From Terana coerulea (lineage: Eukaryota > Basidiomycota > Agaricomycetes > Polyporales > Phanerochaetaceae): a DNA stretch of 64,000 bases. Shown in pieces: positions 1 to 12,478 of the stretch (its first letter is position 1; each line of letters starts with the position of its first letter). Both the position numbers and the translations under genes were made by a program. Location of the stretch: assembly GCA_024811115.1 (NCBI GenBank), contig JAKOGH010000035.1:62001-126000 (forward strand), given 5' to 3'. The notes under the pieces were generated by a model. It was not told where the DNA came from and did no database searches. It worked only from the letters and a program-made list of their open reading frames with translations.

Positions 1-1795
1 GATTGGTGGCACTTGTGGACCATGAGCACAATCCCATAGACATGGAGTTCATTTTAGAATCATTCAAAGAGCAATTCCAGAAGCTTGTCAACGAGGAGCC
101 TGTTCGATGCGCCATAAGTGGTACCGAGGTTGCCATCTTGCCCCGACCGAGCTCCATTCTGGTCGATGTATGTAGCATCATCTCTTAAAAACGCTATACT
201 CTTACTGACTCGATCTGGGAATACAGATTTTTGACTACCAGCAAATGCTCGTCGCGCGCGAGCAAGCCCCTGGCATCAAGGTGTATACTTGGGCAGTTGG
301 ATCCATCACCTGCATGAACGCCGTTCTGGGTCCTTTTGGGCCACATAGTGCTGGTGAAGTTCAACGACGGATCGACGCCGTCATGGCGGCAAGCGGGAAA
401 CCGATCGCTGAGGCAGCCTACGAAGTAAGCGTCAAATTGGGCGGCTCGTGGACATATCGGCTTGCGCTAACGCAGAATATGCGTAGGCCTTGTTCACTCC
501 CAGGGATGAGGTTATGCGCTATCCGGGACTTCCGCCGATGCACCACTACGAGCATCACTCACAGAAGGTATCCACGCCGTTGTTGTCGAATTTCCGGCGT
601 TGATTCACATATCGATAGTCAATCGTAAATTCGCCATCCGTCGGGTTCTTCTTCGTGTATGCTAATAAGTGTGTACATTATATCTGTCTTATCCCTGCCC
701 CCGCCGTTATACTGACCGTTCCTTGCCCAGGTCGACCCACGAGTGCGATGGCTTCATCACGTCTTCCATCGAGACCATGGAGTCCAAAGACGCACTCCGA
801 TTCTTCATTGACTTCTTCAACTTGACTTCGCGCAAGTTCTATATGCTGGGCCCTCTGTTTCCTTCCTCGGAGCAAGCCGCCCAGATCGAACTGGAGCAAG
901 CGTCCAAGTCCCCCGAAATCATGAGCTTCATGGACAAGGTTCTGCAGACCCATGGCCAGCGATCGCTGATCTACGTGAGTCATCATCCTCCGATTGTGCC
1001 GTTTCGCTAATTGGATGTTGTCACAGATCTCGTTCGGCTCCATTTTCTGGAGTACCGAGCCGGAGAAAATCTGGCTCTTGCTGGACATCTTCATCGGCAG
1101 GAGCGTTCCCTTCGTGAGTTATTGACAATGAAGTTGCGGCGAGTCTTGTGGCTGAGAAGTTTCAGATCATGGCCCATGGCTCGCCCTTCGCACAAATTCC
1201 TGAAGACGTTCGCGCGAGAGTCGAGGCCTCGGGGCTAGGATTTCTGACCTCCTGGGCACCTCAGCAAGCCATTCTCAGTCATTCGGTGAGCTTTTCTCGC
1301 TGGTACGGCGGAGTTTCCGATGATTCAAATTTGTGTCGCCGCAATTTTAGGCTGCTGCGTGGTTTGTGACGCATGGTGGATTCAACAGCCTAACCGAGTC
1401 AATGGAGGCCGGTGTACCACTGTACGTGCACGCATCTTTGAGCCGGTAATGCGCACACGATATTGACATTTATCACCTACAGCATTTGCTGGCCGTTCAA
1501 CGCCGACCAGCCGGTCAACAGCATACATCTCACGGAGAACCTCGATATCGCGTACGAGCTCCTCGAAGTCCGCAACGGGAACGGCCTCAGGCCTATCTAT
1601 CGCAACGGAATCACGCTGACAGGCACCTTAGAAGCCCTGCGAACTGAGGTCCTCAGAGTGCTCGACAAGGCGTTTGGTGAAGATGGCGCCAAGAAGCGGG
1701 CGAACCTGGCAAAGTTGACGGAGGCTTCCAAGGAGCTGTGGAAAGACGGCGGTTCCGGGCGGCGCGCAGTCGAGGAGTTGCTCGATATTCTGTGA
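1..1795 (+). CDS. UDP-glycosyltransferase (GT1), 5' end missing
   Basis: This is a GT1-family UDP-sugar transferase of the kind that glycosylates small lipophilic molecules. The start lies before the window. Exons read as 1-167, 227-424, 487-567, 731-974, 1027-1113, 1166-1285, 1351-1421 and 1483-1795, all with GT-AG introns. The C-terminal donor-binding half is clear: GFLTSWAPQQAILSHS, then FVTHGGFNSLTESMEAGVP, then CWPFNADQPVNSIHLTENL. These correspond to the WxPQ, HGGxNSxxE and DQ parts of the nucleotide-sugar signature. The end, VEELLDIL followed by TGA, is normal for basidiomycete members. I saw no frameshift here, unlike in many neighbours. The substrate cannot be read from the sequence. 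Confidence 0.9.
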
Positions 1796-2157
1796 TGAGA
1801 TACAGTAGAAATGTAGTATTGTCCTTATAGGTGGGATATGGTACGTTATGGCATGGGAGTAAAGTGGAGGACGCGTACAATTATGATTGATAGTCCAGTC
1901 GTAGCTATATCGGACAAATTGTTCGACGGGTGAGTGATCACCTTCAGCTAAGAGAAAAATAAAGCGTCCGTTTGATCGCAAGGAAATAGAAGAGGAAATA
2001 AGATGAGTGTCCGAAGGGAGAAGCCTGCGTGGTGAGAATGGCGTACATCAACAAAGGTAAGTAATAGACAGTGCCACAGATTCTTGGACATGGATATGCA
2101 GGTTGTGAGGAGATACAGAACACGTAGGTAGGGACAACCGTCACGCATTATTTTCCT
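1796..2157. other. Convergent intergenic spacer
   Basis: This stretch lies between the 3' ends of the glycosyltransferase (+) and the membrane-protein gene (-). It is relatively AT-rich and presumably holds both 3' UTRs. Short open frames here resemble nothing I know. Confidence 0.5.
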
Positions 2158-4503
2158 TCAAGAAAAGCTGGGCCAGTAACGTATCCATGAAGCTAGAACA
2201 AACGCCTCCGGAGGAAGAGCGTTAAGCTGCCGGAAGCTTCGGAAGAGCAGGTATCCGCTGCAAAACACGTAGAGGGGCGGACAAAGCAGCTCGTACATGC
2301 CGCTGGTGCAGGCCCAAAGCACTCTTCGGTTCATGGGAGTGCGCTTGACGGGCACGTGTTTGGGCACGAAAAAGTAGGAGATTGCCATGCATGCCCCAAG
2401 GGCGCACAGGACCGCGGCGGGGGCCCACAGGCTGTGCTCGACGTGCGTCGCGAAGTGGGAGGTCCAGCCAAGCAGGTGAAGGAGACTGTACAGCGTCGTG
2501 CTTGCCAGCGTCGCGCACGCCTTGAGCAGATGGCCGCTGTTTCCGGGGCAGTCGCACCTGGTGAAGAACTGCATGGTCGTTTCGGGAGTGACGGTTTTCC
2601 ACGGGGGAAGCGCGTCTGCGTCCAGGGACGCACGCGCCAGCGCACGAGATGCCAGAGTCCACCGCACTACGTCCCTCTTTGCTGAAACTGATCGCGTCCG
2701 CGGGAGGACCGTTCTCGGGGCGATAGTACCACGGCAGATTGGCCTCGTTGAAGACCATCCACCGAGCGAGCTTATTCCGCCAGGACGCTTCGTGTTCGAG
2801 CTGTCTGAGGAATCTTGAGTGTTTGCGGCTGCTGAATCGTGTCCCCGACAGCTGTGTTTCAGGAGGAATGGAGGCTGCCTCAAAGAGCTCCAGAGGTTGG
2901 CCGTCAATAACGCTGTGGTCCTCTATATAGCTCCACCCGGGAAGTAGATCCTTGTCGAACAACCCGCCAGCGGCATACGCCCTAGGGCTGGAGCGCATGC
3001 TCATCAGCGCCGGCAAGCTCACGCACGACCTCGCGTTCCTCCTCCGTTCTGCTCCGTGATCAGGGTGGGTTCCTGGATGTTGTACGGCTTCTTCCACCGG
3101 ACGACATACGTGGCCATCGTGCAGACGCAGTGTGCGAGCGTTGAGACCTCGAGCAGGGTGACCGGGAGGTGCTGGGCCCAGCGCATAATGGAGGAAACAC
3201 AGAAGTGAAGCAACTGCCAAACTAGCAGCCCTTCACCAATCCAGTCGGCCTTGCTCCTATCGTCAATGCTCTCTTCTGAGAGGTCGGGGAGGAGGTACGA
3301 GTGATGTTCCATGATAAAGGAGACGCCGTTTGGCGTCAGGGCGAGGCGCGTGCCCTTCTCTACAAGCAAGGTGTCGTTTGCGGTATGAGGGGAACCAAAC
3401 AGCCAGCGCAGGGGGACAACTTGGGCTAGTACATGCACAGTGTAGGTCCAGAGTCTGCGTACGGGGGTAAAGAATGTGGGCATCCCAATGATGACTTGCT
3501 CCCACAGACCGGCGAGGCTCCGTCTTCAGCAGCACCATATCCTTCACTTCAGGCGTGTCGTCACCGCGTAGAATGGGTACCGAGGTTGTATCAAGAATGA
3601 GACCACCTACCACTGCGTAGTATCCGTGTCGTAGCGTCTATGAATACTTGCGGCGGTTCATAGAGGTAAAACGCGAGCATTGCAGATATAATGGTAAATG
3701 ACTGGGGTAGTATAGCATAGGAATGTGCACCGTACCTCGGGCTCTCCTCCTATACCAGAGTTCGCTCTCAGTCCCTCGGCCGACAGCAAATCTTGAAGTT
3801 CATACGAGTCTAGCTAAGGATCCAGAACGTTAGCACAAAGGAAAATAGCTGCTTAGCACATTCGGCACCCACCTCGGCATCTCGTTCTGGATCTTGAGAG
3901 TATGATTGTGTAAGAAGGGATGGTCCCTACATGCAGCGGTTGAGAGATGAGCCACCCGACCAGAATCTAGCCGTATAATCACAGTACCTCGTCGGGTCGT
4001 ATAGCTCGCCCCTGGGCGGAAACGGTCAGTCACGCTCAGGTCTTGACTTAGCATGTCTACCTCGGGCCACCTTCGCCAGATGGTCAAAACCCCGTCTGAT
4101 GTTCATGGCCGCAAGCAACTGCGTGTAGGCAGTGACGAGGAGCAACTCTGAAGCGAGGAGACAGACGACAAGCCAACCGAGTTTGCGGAGAGACGTAGCG
4201 ACCGAGGACGCCTTGCGCGTGGGTACGTCGACGTGGACAGCGTTCCAGACGCAGATGAACAGGGTGGAAGCGCAGGAAACGACGATGTTGACGGTGCCGC
4301 GGCAGGCAGAATTCGGTTGCCACGAGATGGAGGAACCAGGGCTGGAGTTGTATGTTGTCTGGACGCTGCAGTTTAAAGCCATAGACACACAACACGGCCA
4401 GAGGGATAGCCGGGTCGAAGGAGCAGCCTACGAAAGACAGTAGTGCGGCGAGGCGACGCCGAGTACAGCTTAAAAGAGGCGGTGGGAACAACTGTAAGTG
4501 CAC
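2158..4503 (-). CDS. Uncharacterised Agaricomycete multi-pass membrane protein
   Basis: The protein belongs to a large basidiomycete family of unknown function that I recognise by conserved blocks, not by a named domain. In order on the minus strand these are: a hydrophobic segment with RGTVNIVVSCASTLFICVWNAVH (about 4310-4240), GWLVVCLLASELLLVTAYTQ, the block HGYYAVVGGLILDT near 3610, ALTPNGVSFIMEHHSYLLPD near 3340, a transmembrane stretch around 3180-3080, DKDLLPGWSYIEDHS near 2930, WRNKLARWMVFNEANLPWYY near 2740, and three to four C-terminal helices ending at 2158. The first exon is uncertain; a splice acceptor near 4430 suggests a short upstream exon. Near 2680 the frame slips by one base between AISFSK and RDVVRWTLASRA, so the gene as written is broken or contains a sequence error. 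Confidence 0.72.
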
Positions 4504-4886
4504 GGACCCAGTGTGCTGGAAGGTTGACCGCAGCGGTACTCACTAGAAGACGTATCGTAGTAATTAAGTAATAGCGACTGCGGCCTAGTATGCATCACGC
4601 TCCTGATAATTCGCAGCATGGCCAGTGTCCTCCACTTTTAGTCTGTTTGGCATATCATCTACTGTTTGTAGCGCGATACCGGGAGAGGGCCTTCGAGAAC
4701 AACAACATATAAGTATCCGTCCCGAGTCGAGTTGCGCATGCGTCGCTTTGAAGTCCGATGGCGTCAGGACGCGGCCGTGGGAAGTTGATCAAGTCCACGC
4801 GACGCGACGGCGCCTCTCTCCAAGGGCCTTCCCACCCCCCGCCAATGACACCACGCACTCTGACGCACGCACTCGAATTTCCAGCC

Positions 4887-5479
4887 ATGTCGGACTCTCC
4901 GGCAAGCGTGCACGTAGATCGAGTTTCTGTAAAGATCCAAGAATTGCTCGTCCGTCGTATGATTTTTTTTTATTTTTTTGCAATACTGAATAGTTGTCTT
5001 CGCAGAAACGTTATGCTTGTAAAGAAAACAACAAGTGGATCGCGAAGGGAGAGGATACCCTTGTGGACCTCACCTACCCCCTTGACGGTGGTTCACGCGA
5101 TCAGTGGTATGGCTTCCGTGTGGACGAGGACATACTCGTCGACGTCGGTCGCAAGTAGTACGTGTCACCTAGACAGGCCAGCTCCCTCGCCCGCGTTTCG
5201 CTGGTATCAGTTGGAGCAAGGGCGCTGGAGTGCGAAACCGGCATCCCCGAGATTATTCTCGGATGCGGATTGCCTGACGGCATGCAGCCGTGCAGGGCGA
5301 ACAACGACGCCGCATTCCTCGTCCTCGCCCTCTGCAACTCAAGGGATCTCCACTCATGCCTGCATTGCCCAACATACACGAAGGTTGAGAAACTGCGCGA
5401 GGCCATCGGAAAGGGAGATCAAGAGGGTCCGCAGTGGATCACGGACTCGAAACTCGCCCGCGACGATGACGACGAGTAG
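4887..5479 (+). CDS. Possible small hypothetical gene
   Basis: A weak candidate starting MSDSPASVHVDRVSVK. An intron with a long T-run follows, then a coherent acidic stretch GEDTLVDLTYPLDGGSRDQW and GFRVDEDILVDVGRK at about 5047-5158, and a tail ending LARDDDDE at 5479. I do not recognise the family. The first splice leaves the reading frame off by one base, and the junction near 5160 has no convincing pair of splice sites, so the model is provisional. It could equally be a decayed gene. Confidence 0.3.
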
Positions 5480-5907
5480 TATTGTTTAAGTCCGAGTATG
5501 TTGCGCCACACGCCTCCACCTGTTGCACGAGTTGATTGGCTTGCAGATTTTTTTGGGCAACAATGTCTCTGAGCGACATGGCTCACCAGCATCCTTCTCG
5601 CTTAGGGCTTTGCCTTACGTTTTTTGTTCCATCTTCTGTCTGAACTGTGTGCTGTTCTGCATGTGCATTTATTTCTATGTGCAATTTCTAGTTGCGCCTA
5701 TCACACAACAACCTACACTTCTAAGTTGAAGCCCTTCACGGCGGCCCCATCTGAGTTTCGTGAGGGACAACCATGCCGAGAAAACACTATGATTGACCGC
5801 CTCGGGCGTAGTGTACAGTATGAAGCGAATAAATTATTCTATACCAAACCCAAACAGGCGAACCGCAAGTGCCCAAATAATGTTCAATCAGTCTCCGGTA
5901 GCCAAAC
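5480..5907. other. Intergenic, no gene seen
   Basis: The stretch between the doubtful small gene and the 3' end of DAO copy A is T-rich around 5620-5690. I see nothing coding. Confidence 0.4.
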
Positions 5908-7414
5908 TCATGCCAGCGCAGCACACCGTGCCTCATCCAACTTCAACGGCACCGGAGGGATCCCCGCCTCAACCTCCTCGACCAAGCCGAGCACGTCTCC
6001 GGCGCATCCGAAAGACAGCGTAAAGCCGGAGCCCCCCTGGCCATACGAATGCACAATCCGGCTCAACGCGCCGTCCGCCTTCCGCCGGAGCTCGCGCTCT
6101 ACTCGCACGTTCTCGCCACGAGCAGGCCGGAGACCCTGGACGATGGGCGAGTGCGGGTCGAGTTCGGCGTTCTCGAGACCAGGAACGAAGCGGTTGCAGC
6201 GCACGCGCATCCTGCGCATTTCAGGGCTGTCCAAGGTCAGGTCGAGATTAGGCTCGTGCGACTGGGCGATGCCTAAATGTCGGATTAATGAGCAGGGGTA
6301 CGCGGTGGAGTCGCAGAATGCGGGCTTACCGCCGAGGATGAGAGTCTTATCATTGCGGGGTACAATGAAAACGATGCCGCCGTCCTCATCACGCTTACTG
6401 TAGTCGTTCGCGACGACCAACGCCTCAGTCACCTTCGGGAACTTCGGTGCCGTCGTTCACAACGCGGATGAGTGCACCACGGAGCGGGTACACCGTCTTG
6501 TCACCCGCAGCCTCAAAGGCTCCAAGGCCAGTTGCATCAACGATGTAGTGAGCGTCGAATGCCGCCAGGAGTTCATCCTCGTGTTCAAGGAGGTCTCCCG
6601 AGATGTGCTCGGTGACGACCTTGCCACCCTTAGAGATGACAAGTGAGCGGAGCCACATCATGTATGCGTCGGTGTCGATGACGGGGAGATGTGCTTGTAC
6701 GCGTCGACCACTCCCGCCTCCTGACTCACGGCGTGCTTGGTGACGAGGAGTGCGTCGCGCTCATATCCGGGGATCTGTGTAAACATTAGACTGGGGATGT
6801 CGCACACGTGAGCCTATCGTCATACCATGGCTGCCTCTATCTCCAGCATCTTCTCATACTCCTCTTCATTCTGCTCAATCGGCTTGTCGAAGAAAAAGTT
6901 GGCAACGCGCAACCGGATACCGTGCCCTGTCTCGCCGTCTACAGTAAGTACATTGTGCAGCTTCTCGAAGGCACGGTAGGATGTCTGGCACCACGTCTTC
7001 GACAGAGTCAGGGAAATGACGTCAGTGTGCCTGCCGCAGACAGCGGGCGGCCACTCCCAACTAAAGTTATCAATGTTAGTCAATAGTCCGGAGACGGATA
7101 AGGTTGAGTGTACTCACAGCGCTCCGGCAATCTGAGAAGTGATACGGTTCTCCAGCGATGCCCAACGGTCCGACACAACCGTTACTGAGTACCCCGCATC
7201 AAGCAAAGCCCAAGCGTTCTGAAAGGTAGAGGTCAACTAAGGATGTGCCCAGCCGAATTTTTGATTCACTTACTGTGAGGCCAGTGACACCACCGCCGAC
7301 GACCAAGACACGCTTGTCGGCATGCTTGTTCACGTTCGGGTTGACGCCCTCGCATACCACGAGTTCGCCATTCTGCTTGGAAAGGTAGACGTTGGAGCGG
7401 GAGTTGGAAGACAT
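5908..7414 (-). CDS. D-amino-acid-oxidase-like FAD oxidoreductase, copy A (frameshifted)
   Basis: DAO-family flavoenzymes oxidise D-amino acids to imino acids and release hydrogen peroxide. Copy A begins MSSNSRSNVYLSKQNGEL, a 35-40-residue extension before the FAD-binding glycine motif KRVLVVGGGVTGLT. Further blocks are WEWPPAVCGRHTDVISLTLS, ATGLGAFEAAGDKTVYPLRG and, near the end, HSYGQGGSGFTLSFGCAGD, which matches the family's C-terminal glycine-rich loop. Five exons match copies B, C and D. Two single-base changes break the frame: one base missing near 6692 in the block corresponding to HISPVVDTDAY, and one extra C near 6446 in VNDGTKFPKVTEA. It ends without a peroxisomal SKL-type signal. 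It could be a pseudogene or an intact gene with consensus errors. Confidence 0.82.
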
Positions 7415-9722
7415 TGTAAATCAATTGCGAGATTTGAATGAGCTGTACGACGCGGAAAGTGGAATTAGTGTCGGGTGTGCGAGTGTAGCGTGAAAGAGGC
7501 TGGGAGGAAGGAAGAAAAGATGTTGTTGGCTCCCTCTGGAAACAATACCGTAGGCTTTATACCCACTGAAAACTCGTTATTTCAGTTCATAGTTTGAGCG
7601 TGAACGAAACTTACCGGCTTAGAAATGTTCAGTACATTAGGTAAATAGCCCAGACCATGGCATTGGCTGGCAGCAAGTATGCGCGGCATTTGAGTTCTCA
7701 TGTTGAACGTATCGCAAACGCGCGTAAGCTAAGGTCTGGAGACATACAGCGCTTGAGCGTTTAGTCGACAAAAAAAACGGAGAAGCGTATGAACTTACAG
7801 TTGTTCGATCGCCCATGACCGTGGATAGACAGTGACTCTAGGCTGGATTTCCAACGATGATTTTGCGTATTTCATCAGAAAACGCCTGGCTTCGCTTCGA
7901 CTTGTGCAAAAGTTCAAGTCTGAAGGTTCCAAGACGGAGGCTGTTGGGCATAATGTCTGAATTTTCTCGCAAGAAAACTACTGCCGGAAGCCGACGCGTC
8001 GTCATCAGTACTTCGATCGGGGTGACGCAGCGTCAGATCCGGTATTCAATAAAAATCGTGCGAAAGTCATGATTTGTATTGCCACGACGCAACCATGGAC
8101 CGAGACCTGAAAAATCCTTCATGACGACGTGTAGCCTCTTGAGGATTGGAAGCATCTTGCTTACCTTGAAAAACTACAACTGAACCGGTTTAGACCGTTG
8201 ACGTGAGTAGCGGAGGCCCCGAGGCCAGAAATGTCGCTTGGGCTTCAATCGGACCCGAGTAAAACCCCTGTGTCGCCGATAGAGGAAGGTAGTTTCCGGG
8301 ACAAGAGGATACGGCCACTGAGCTGGGTACTATTTATACGGGCCTGCGATTTGAGCAACACTGGAGTGAGATTACACACGTCGACAATTAGCTTAGCATA
8401 TAAGGACTCACGACCAAGTGAAGAGCCTCGCTGGAAAGACGCTCTGAAGTTGTGTCGCAACGAGAAGTGACCTTCAATCGGTCGTGATAGCCTATACAAG
8501 GCGTAGCTGTGTGTATCGCAGCAGGAAGATCGCAGGAGAGTGGTCCTGCGGTGAATTGGTATCAGTTCGTCGTCCAGACCAAGGTTGAAATTTGCAAAGC
8601 GGCGGCGGCGGCAGCCGGGTGGCGCCCGCGCCACAAAGCCGACGGGTCTGCCATCAAACTCCCACGGTCCCCAAGGCCGACTTCATGCCCAAGCGCACCA
8701 GAAACGCAAGGCAGTCGCAGCGAGGCCTAACGCCGTGCTCCATAGTGAAGCGATAGGACTTCATGCTAGCACACAATGTGTAAAACAGGTGGAAAACGCA
8801 GCGGTGAGGCACGCAGTTGCCCGCCGTCATCTTGCCAAGGAACGCGAGAAAAGTATATCTGTGGAAAACTCTGCAGCTGTCTCAGCGTGATGTCCATATG
8901 TGAAGAGATATACGCGCCTCACAGTTGCGAGCGTATGCAGGCTGGAAGCGCAACTGGCTATAGAATTCTTGTACATTTCGTCCGCCTGAGAATTAGCGAG
9001 TGGCCTGCGAGTCATGACGTGCAGCTCGGTGACCAGATTCATGAAGTGAACCATGCGCGGCAACCTGATCCAATCTTCCAGCTCCAAATCATAGTGGCGT
9101 TGAGATATTGACAGGTTCTTTCAATTTGACTCTCGCCTGACGTTGGGATGGACGACATGACAGCTGTCGCCAGGTGATCCAGGAGTTGACAGTAGCCGTC
9201 GAGAAGCTGTCTGGTGCCTCAGAACTCATCCCACATTGCTCTCAAAAACAGGCTGGTGGCATGGCATCCAAGTCTCCTGAGAAAGAGCGCATGAGTCAAC
9301 GAACTACATAGGAAAGTGCATGACATACAGATGGATCATAGATTCACAGCCCACGCTGCGAGACCGTCGAGGGAACGACAGCAGACGCATTGCACATCAT
9401 TCCACGAAGTGAAGCATAACCATGGCATTATTTGAGAAGCCTCGAGTGGCAAGCTCTATCTACGTGTAAGGGTCCGTACGTCATGACGAGGAAAACGCTA
9501 GTGCTGCCGTGTTAATACAAACGCTATAAGGTTGAACTATACCCACAAGGTTGCTGGACGTAAAAGAGAAGGGCGCAAAGAACCCAGCAAGGCTATCTGT
9601 ACACCACCAAGCAAGAAGATAATGAAGAACGCTCCAAGGACTGAGAAAGACGAGGGCCCGGGCCGGGATATAGGGCGACGAGGAAGGACGAGGGAAGCAG
9701 CGCGCGCGCAGCGCACGGGTGT
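7415..9722. other. Long gene-poor stretch
   Basis: About 2.3 kb holding the DAO-A promoter at its left end. Open frames exist at 8231-8470 and 8585-8890 on the plus strand; the second starts KFAKRRRRQPGG and is rich in Arg and Ala. None matches a family I know, and none shows the intron pattern of neighbouring genes. A GCG/GGC-repeat run lies near 8600-8620. I cannot support a gene here. Confidence 0.4.
7556..7561 (-). promoter_or_regulatory. TATA box of DAO copy A
   Basis: A TATAAA on the minus strand within GGGTATAAAGCC lies about 145 bases before the DAO-A start codon. DAO copy B has a TATA box at a closely similar distance. Confidence 0.55.
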
Positions 9723-10727
9723 TCAGTGCTTGCGGCCCTTTTTCTTCTTCACGCCGTCGATGATGGCCCCGGCCTTGCTGATGGTGCGCGCCAGGTCGCC
9801 CTTCGAGAGCATGTACTTGGCTTCTTGTGGGTGCCGACGATCTCTCCGCCGACGAGCAGCATGGGGAACTCGGTCGCCCCGGTGAGACGCTGCAGAAGGG
9901 GCTTGAGAACATCTTCGTCGGCTGCGGGGAGCACTCAGTAACATGGCACAGATGCTCATACATGAACGACGTACGTCTGTACTCAATCTCGATGATGGCT
10001 GGTCCAGGCAGCAAGTTAAGCTCTTGAAGGCCCTTCTCAAGCTCCCTTGAAATGGGTGAGTGCATCTACAAGTGATATACACCTTAATGACATCAAGATG
10101 ATGCGGGAACAATTAGATACGCACCTTAGAGAAAAGCACGACCGGATAGCGGACCCATGCGTCGTGCTCCAGCTGCGCGACTTCTCCAATAGCGTGTGGG
10201 CCCCGTGTGTCAAAGTCGAGGACAAGCTCGGGGTCGATGGGCTGCGACGGGTCGACGTGCGCGGGAATGACGTTCTGCGGCAGGCTCGCGAGGAAGGTGG
10301 TGACAGCGGCCAGCTCCTGCGCCGGCGTGAGCTGTATCTGCGGGACCGCGTCTTCGGTGCTCGCACCGGCGGACGAGGTACTAGTGGTCGTCCCTGCCGG
10401 CCGCTGGCGGTGCAGGGCAGCGAGACGGTACGCCTCGGAGGAGAGGCGCGACAGCCGTTGGGCGGCGATGCCGCTGAGCGTCCGGTCGCTCCCCTGCATC
10501 GCGATCGGTGAGAGCGACGGCTGCGAGACGAGGAGGACATAGCCGGAGACGATGACAAGCGCGAGGAGGGCGAGGGCGGTCGTGCGCTGCCAGTACTGCC
10601 GCGGCTTGCGGACGGGGTTCGCGAGCTGGAAGGAGTTGAAGACGGCGAGGGGCGGCGTGAGCGGCGCGGCGTCGAAGGAGATTTTGCCCATGTCGAGGTG
10701 CTGGGAATAGGTGCGGCGGTGCGACAT
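9723..10727 (-). CDS. Membrane-anchored glutaredoxin-like protein lacking the active-site Cys
   Basis: The start MSHRRTYSQHLDMGK is followed by a proline-rich stretch and one hydrophobic segment, ALALLALVIVSGYVLLVS, giving a type II membrane anchor like that of fungal Golgi/ER glutaredoxins Grx6/7. The thioredoxin-fold part reads YPVVLFSK (end of exon 1 at 10125), then MHSPISRELEKGLQ from 10065, then PAIIEIEYR and TGATEFPMLLVGG. Where active glutaredoxins have CPYC or CxxS, this protein has MHSPIS, with no cysteine. The C-terminus is basic: GVKKKKGRKH. One base is missing near 9829, between VGTHK and EAKYMLSKGD, so the last 40 residues are out of frame as written. No short intron explains this. 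The lost cysteine suggests a non-redox role, such as a scaffold or glutathione/Fe-S binding. Confidence 0.8.
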
Positions 10728-11500
10728 AATAGAAAAAAGAGTGTGGGCTTTATTAGAGAGTGCTGGGAGGGTAGGAGGTTGTACACAACAAACAGCGGTC
10801 GAACACAAACGAGGCCCTTGTTGATCTCATTTCATCATTTTCCTTTGTTTTCCGTGCTAACTGTCAGACAAGCTCCAAATCAGGGACTTATCCTTATCTA
10901 CTGCTCTCACTGTCAGGGTCCCTTGCCTATCCTCTTGCTCTTCGCCTCCGCCTTGCTACCCACTGTCGACGTTGGCTGCATTGACGACGAGACAACGGCG
11001 CAGGGACAGACATCTCAGGTGCGTGGGCTCATACGCCGCGCCTGGCTCAGTGGCTGCCGTGGATGAAGCTCACCCAAACGTTTACAGGCTATTGTTCCAC
11101 AGAAGGGAGTCCAGGGGCCCCCATTTGCGGTTCTAGTGCCCCTCGCCGCTGCGATTATTGGCTTCTGGTAGGTCTCTGACACGATCAGTGGAGCAAGGCA
11201 GGCCCAATGCGCGACTGGAAGCTGGTCTGCCGCTCCATCGACAATGAAGCGTGGGACCACCTTCGCGCCGAGGGTGTTGCACTGGCAGGCCCCCTGCCTC
11301 CCGGCCTCGCGAACAGCATGCAGTCGCGCGGAGGCGAACGAGCGTGGCTGCATGCTGGTCCGTCTGTCCCTCTCGCTGCCGAGAAGCTTGAGCACGCCTG
11401 CCGCCCGGGCGCGTGGCACTGGGCACGGTGTGATGGACGCTGTGCTTACTATCGTTTCCGCTGCATCTTGCAGTGGCAGCGTATCTGCACCGACGCCGCC
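10728..11500. other. Divergent promoter region
   Basis: This region separates the glutaredoxin-like gene (-) from BTB gene 1 (+). It is T-rich and pyrimidine-rich near 10830-10960, as expected of a fungal promoter. Open frames on both strands around 11015-11460 are GC-driven and match nothing I recognise. Confidence 0.4.
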
Positions 11501-12478
11501 ATGTCCACAGATGGCGTCGCTCAACCGGAGAGGAGGCCCCATCCGTACTTCATAGATGACGACGCAGACGTCGTCATCCGCTCCAGCGACAAGGTCGAGT
11601 TCAGGATGTACAAGGTCATTCTGTCCAAGACGTCGTCTTTCTTCAAGGGGATGTTCGGCCTCCCACAAAGTCCCAGCGTCGTCGACGACCGAGACTCTCC
11701 CTTTTGGACGGGATCCCGGTCGTCGACGTCACCGAGCCATCACACACCCTCGATCTCCTCTTCCGTTTTATCTACCCCTGCGAGCGACCAGAGCTCAAGA
11801 CGCTGGATGACGTCCACCACGTCCTGGAGGCAGCAATGAAGTACGACATGGAATCCGTCGCGGCTGCTGCCCGACAAGCGTGGGCAGTCGCGGCGGCATC
11901 CGACCCTCTGCGTGCCTTTGCCATCGCATGCGAGAGGCGCTGGGAAGAGCAGGCGCACGTCGCCGCGCTGCTCGCCGTTCGACAGCCCATCTGGCCGCTC
12001 GTACCGCCCATGCCGCCCGAGTTCAAGCTCATCACGGGCGACGCGGTCGTCCGGCTGGAGCACTACCACCGGCACTGTGGCGCCGTCGCCTCGAGCTTCG
12101 ACACACAGAGGACGGCGAAGATGTTCGATTCGTCGGCGTGTGCGCATTGTGGCGCACGGTTCTCGACAACGCAGATGTTGCGATTGCTGGAGTGGTTCAA
12201 CCTGTATACCAAGAAGGCTTCCTTGGTTTTGGCTGGAAAGCCGTCTGGGAGCGCGGTGACACGTCAAGATATGGTTGACGACACTATCCGCGAGATATAC
12301 AAGATTGCTCCGTGTGAGATAGAATCTCACTGCGTCGAGAGGATCCGACGAATAGTTCAAGTCTTCGGTGAAGAGGTGGACAAAATGGTATCTCAGGTGA
12401 GCAGTCCACTTATCCAGTATGTAAATACGCTCACGTTTCGCCGGTAACTTACAGGTTTCTCTAGAGTTGGATTTATGA
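11501..12478 (+). CDS. BTB/POZ domain protein 1 (frameshifted)
   Basis: A basidiomycete BTB/POZ protein; such proteins dimerise and often act as adaptors, for example for Cullin-3 ubiquitin ligases, though the target is unknown. From [17 protein letters not shown] the BTB core follows: [32 protein letters not shown], then [20 protein letters not shown] and the long helical C-terminal part. A pair of cysteines occurs in [12 protein letters not shown]. The last intron (12385-12455) joins MVSQ to VSLELDL and TGA. The frame slips by one base at about 11700 in a run of four T, so the BTB domain is split between two frames as written. It is the first of three similar genes on this strand. Confidence 0.8.

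Noticed and set aside
8585..8890. Basic frame starting KFAKRRRRQPGG, considered as a ribosomal protein
   Set aside because: No match to any ribosomal protein block I know, and no intron or promoter context.
11015..11668. 217-residue open frame on the minus strand
   Set aside because: Overlaps the start of BTB gene 1, and its translation resembles nothing; likely a GC-bias artefact.
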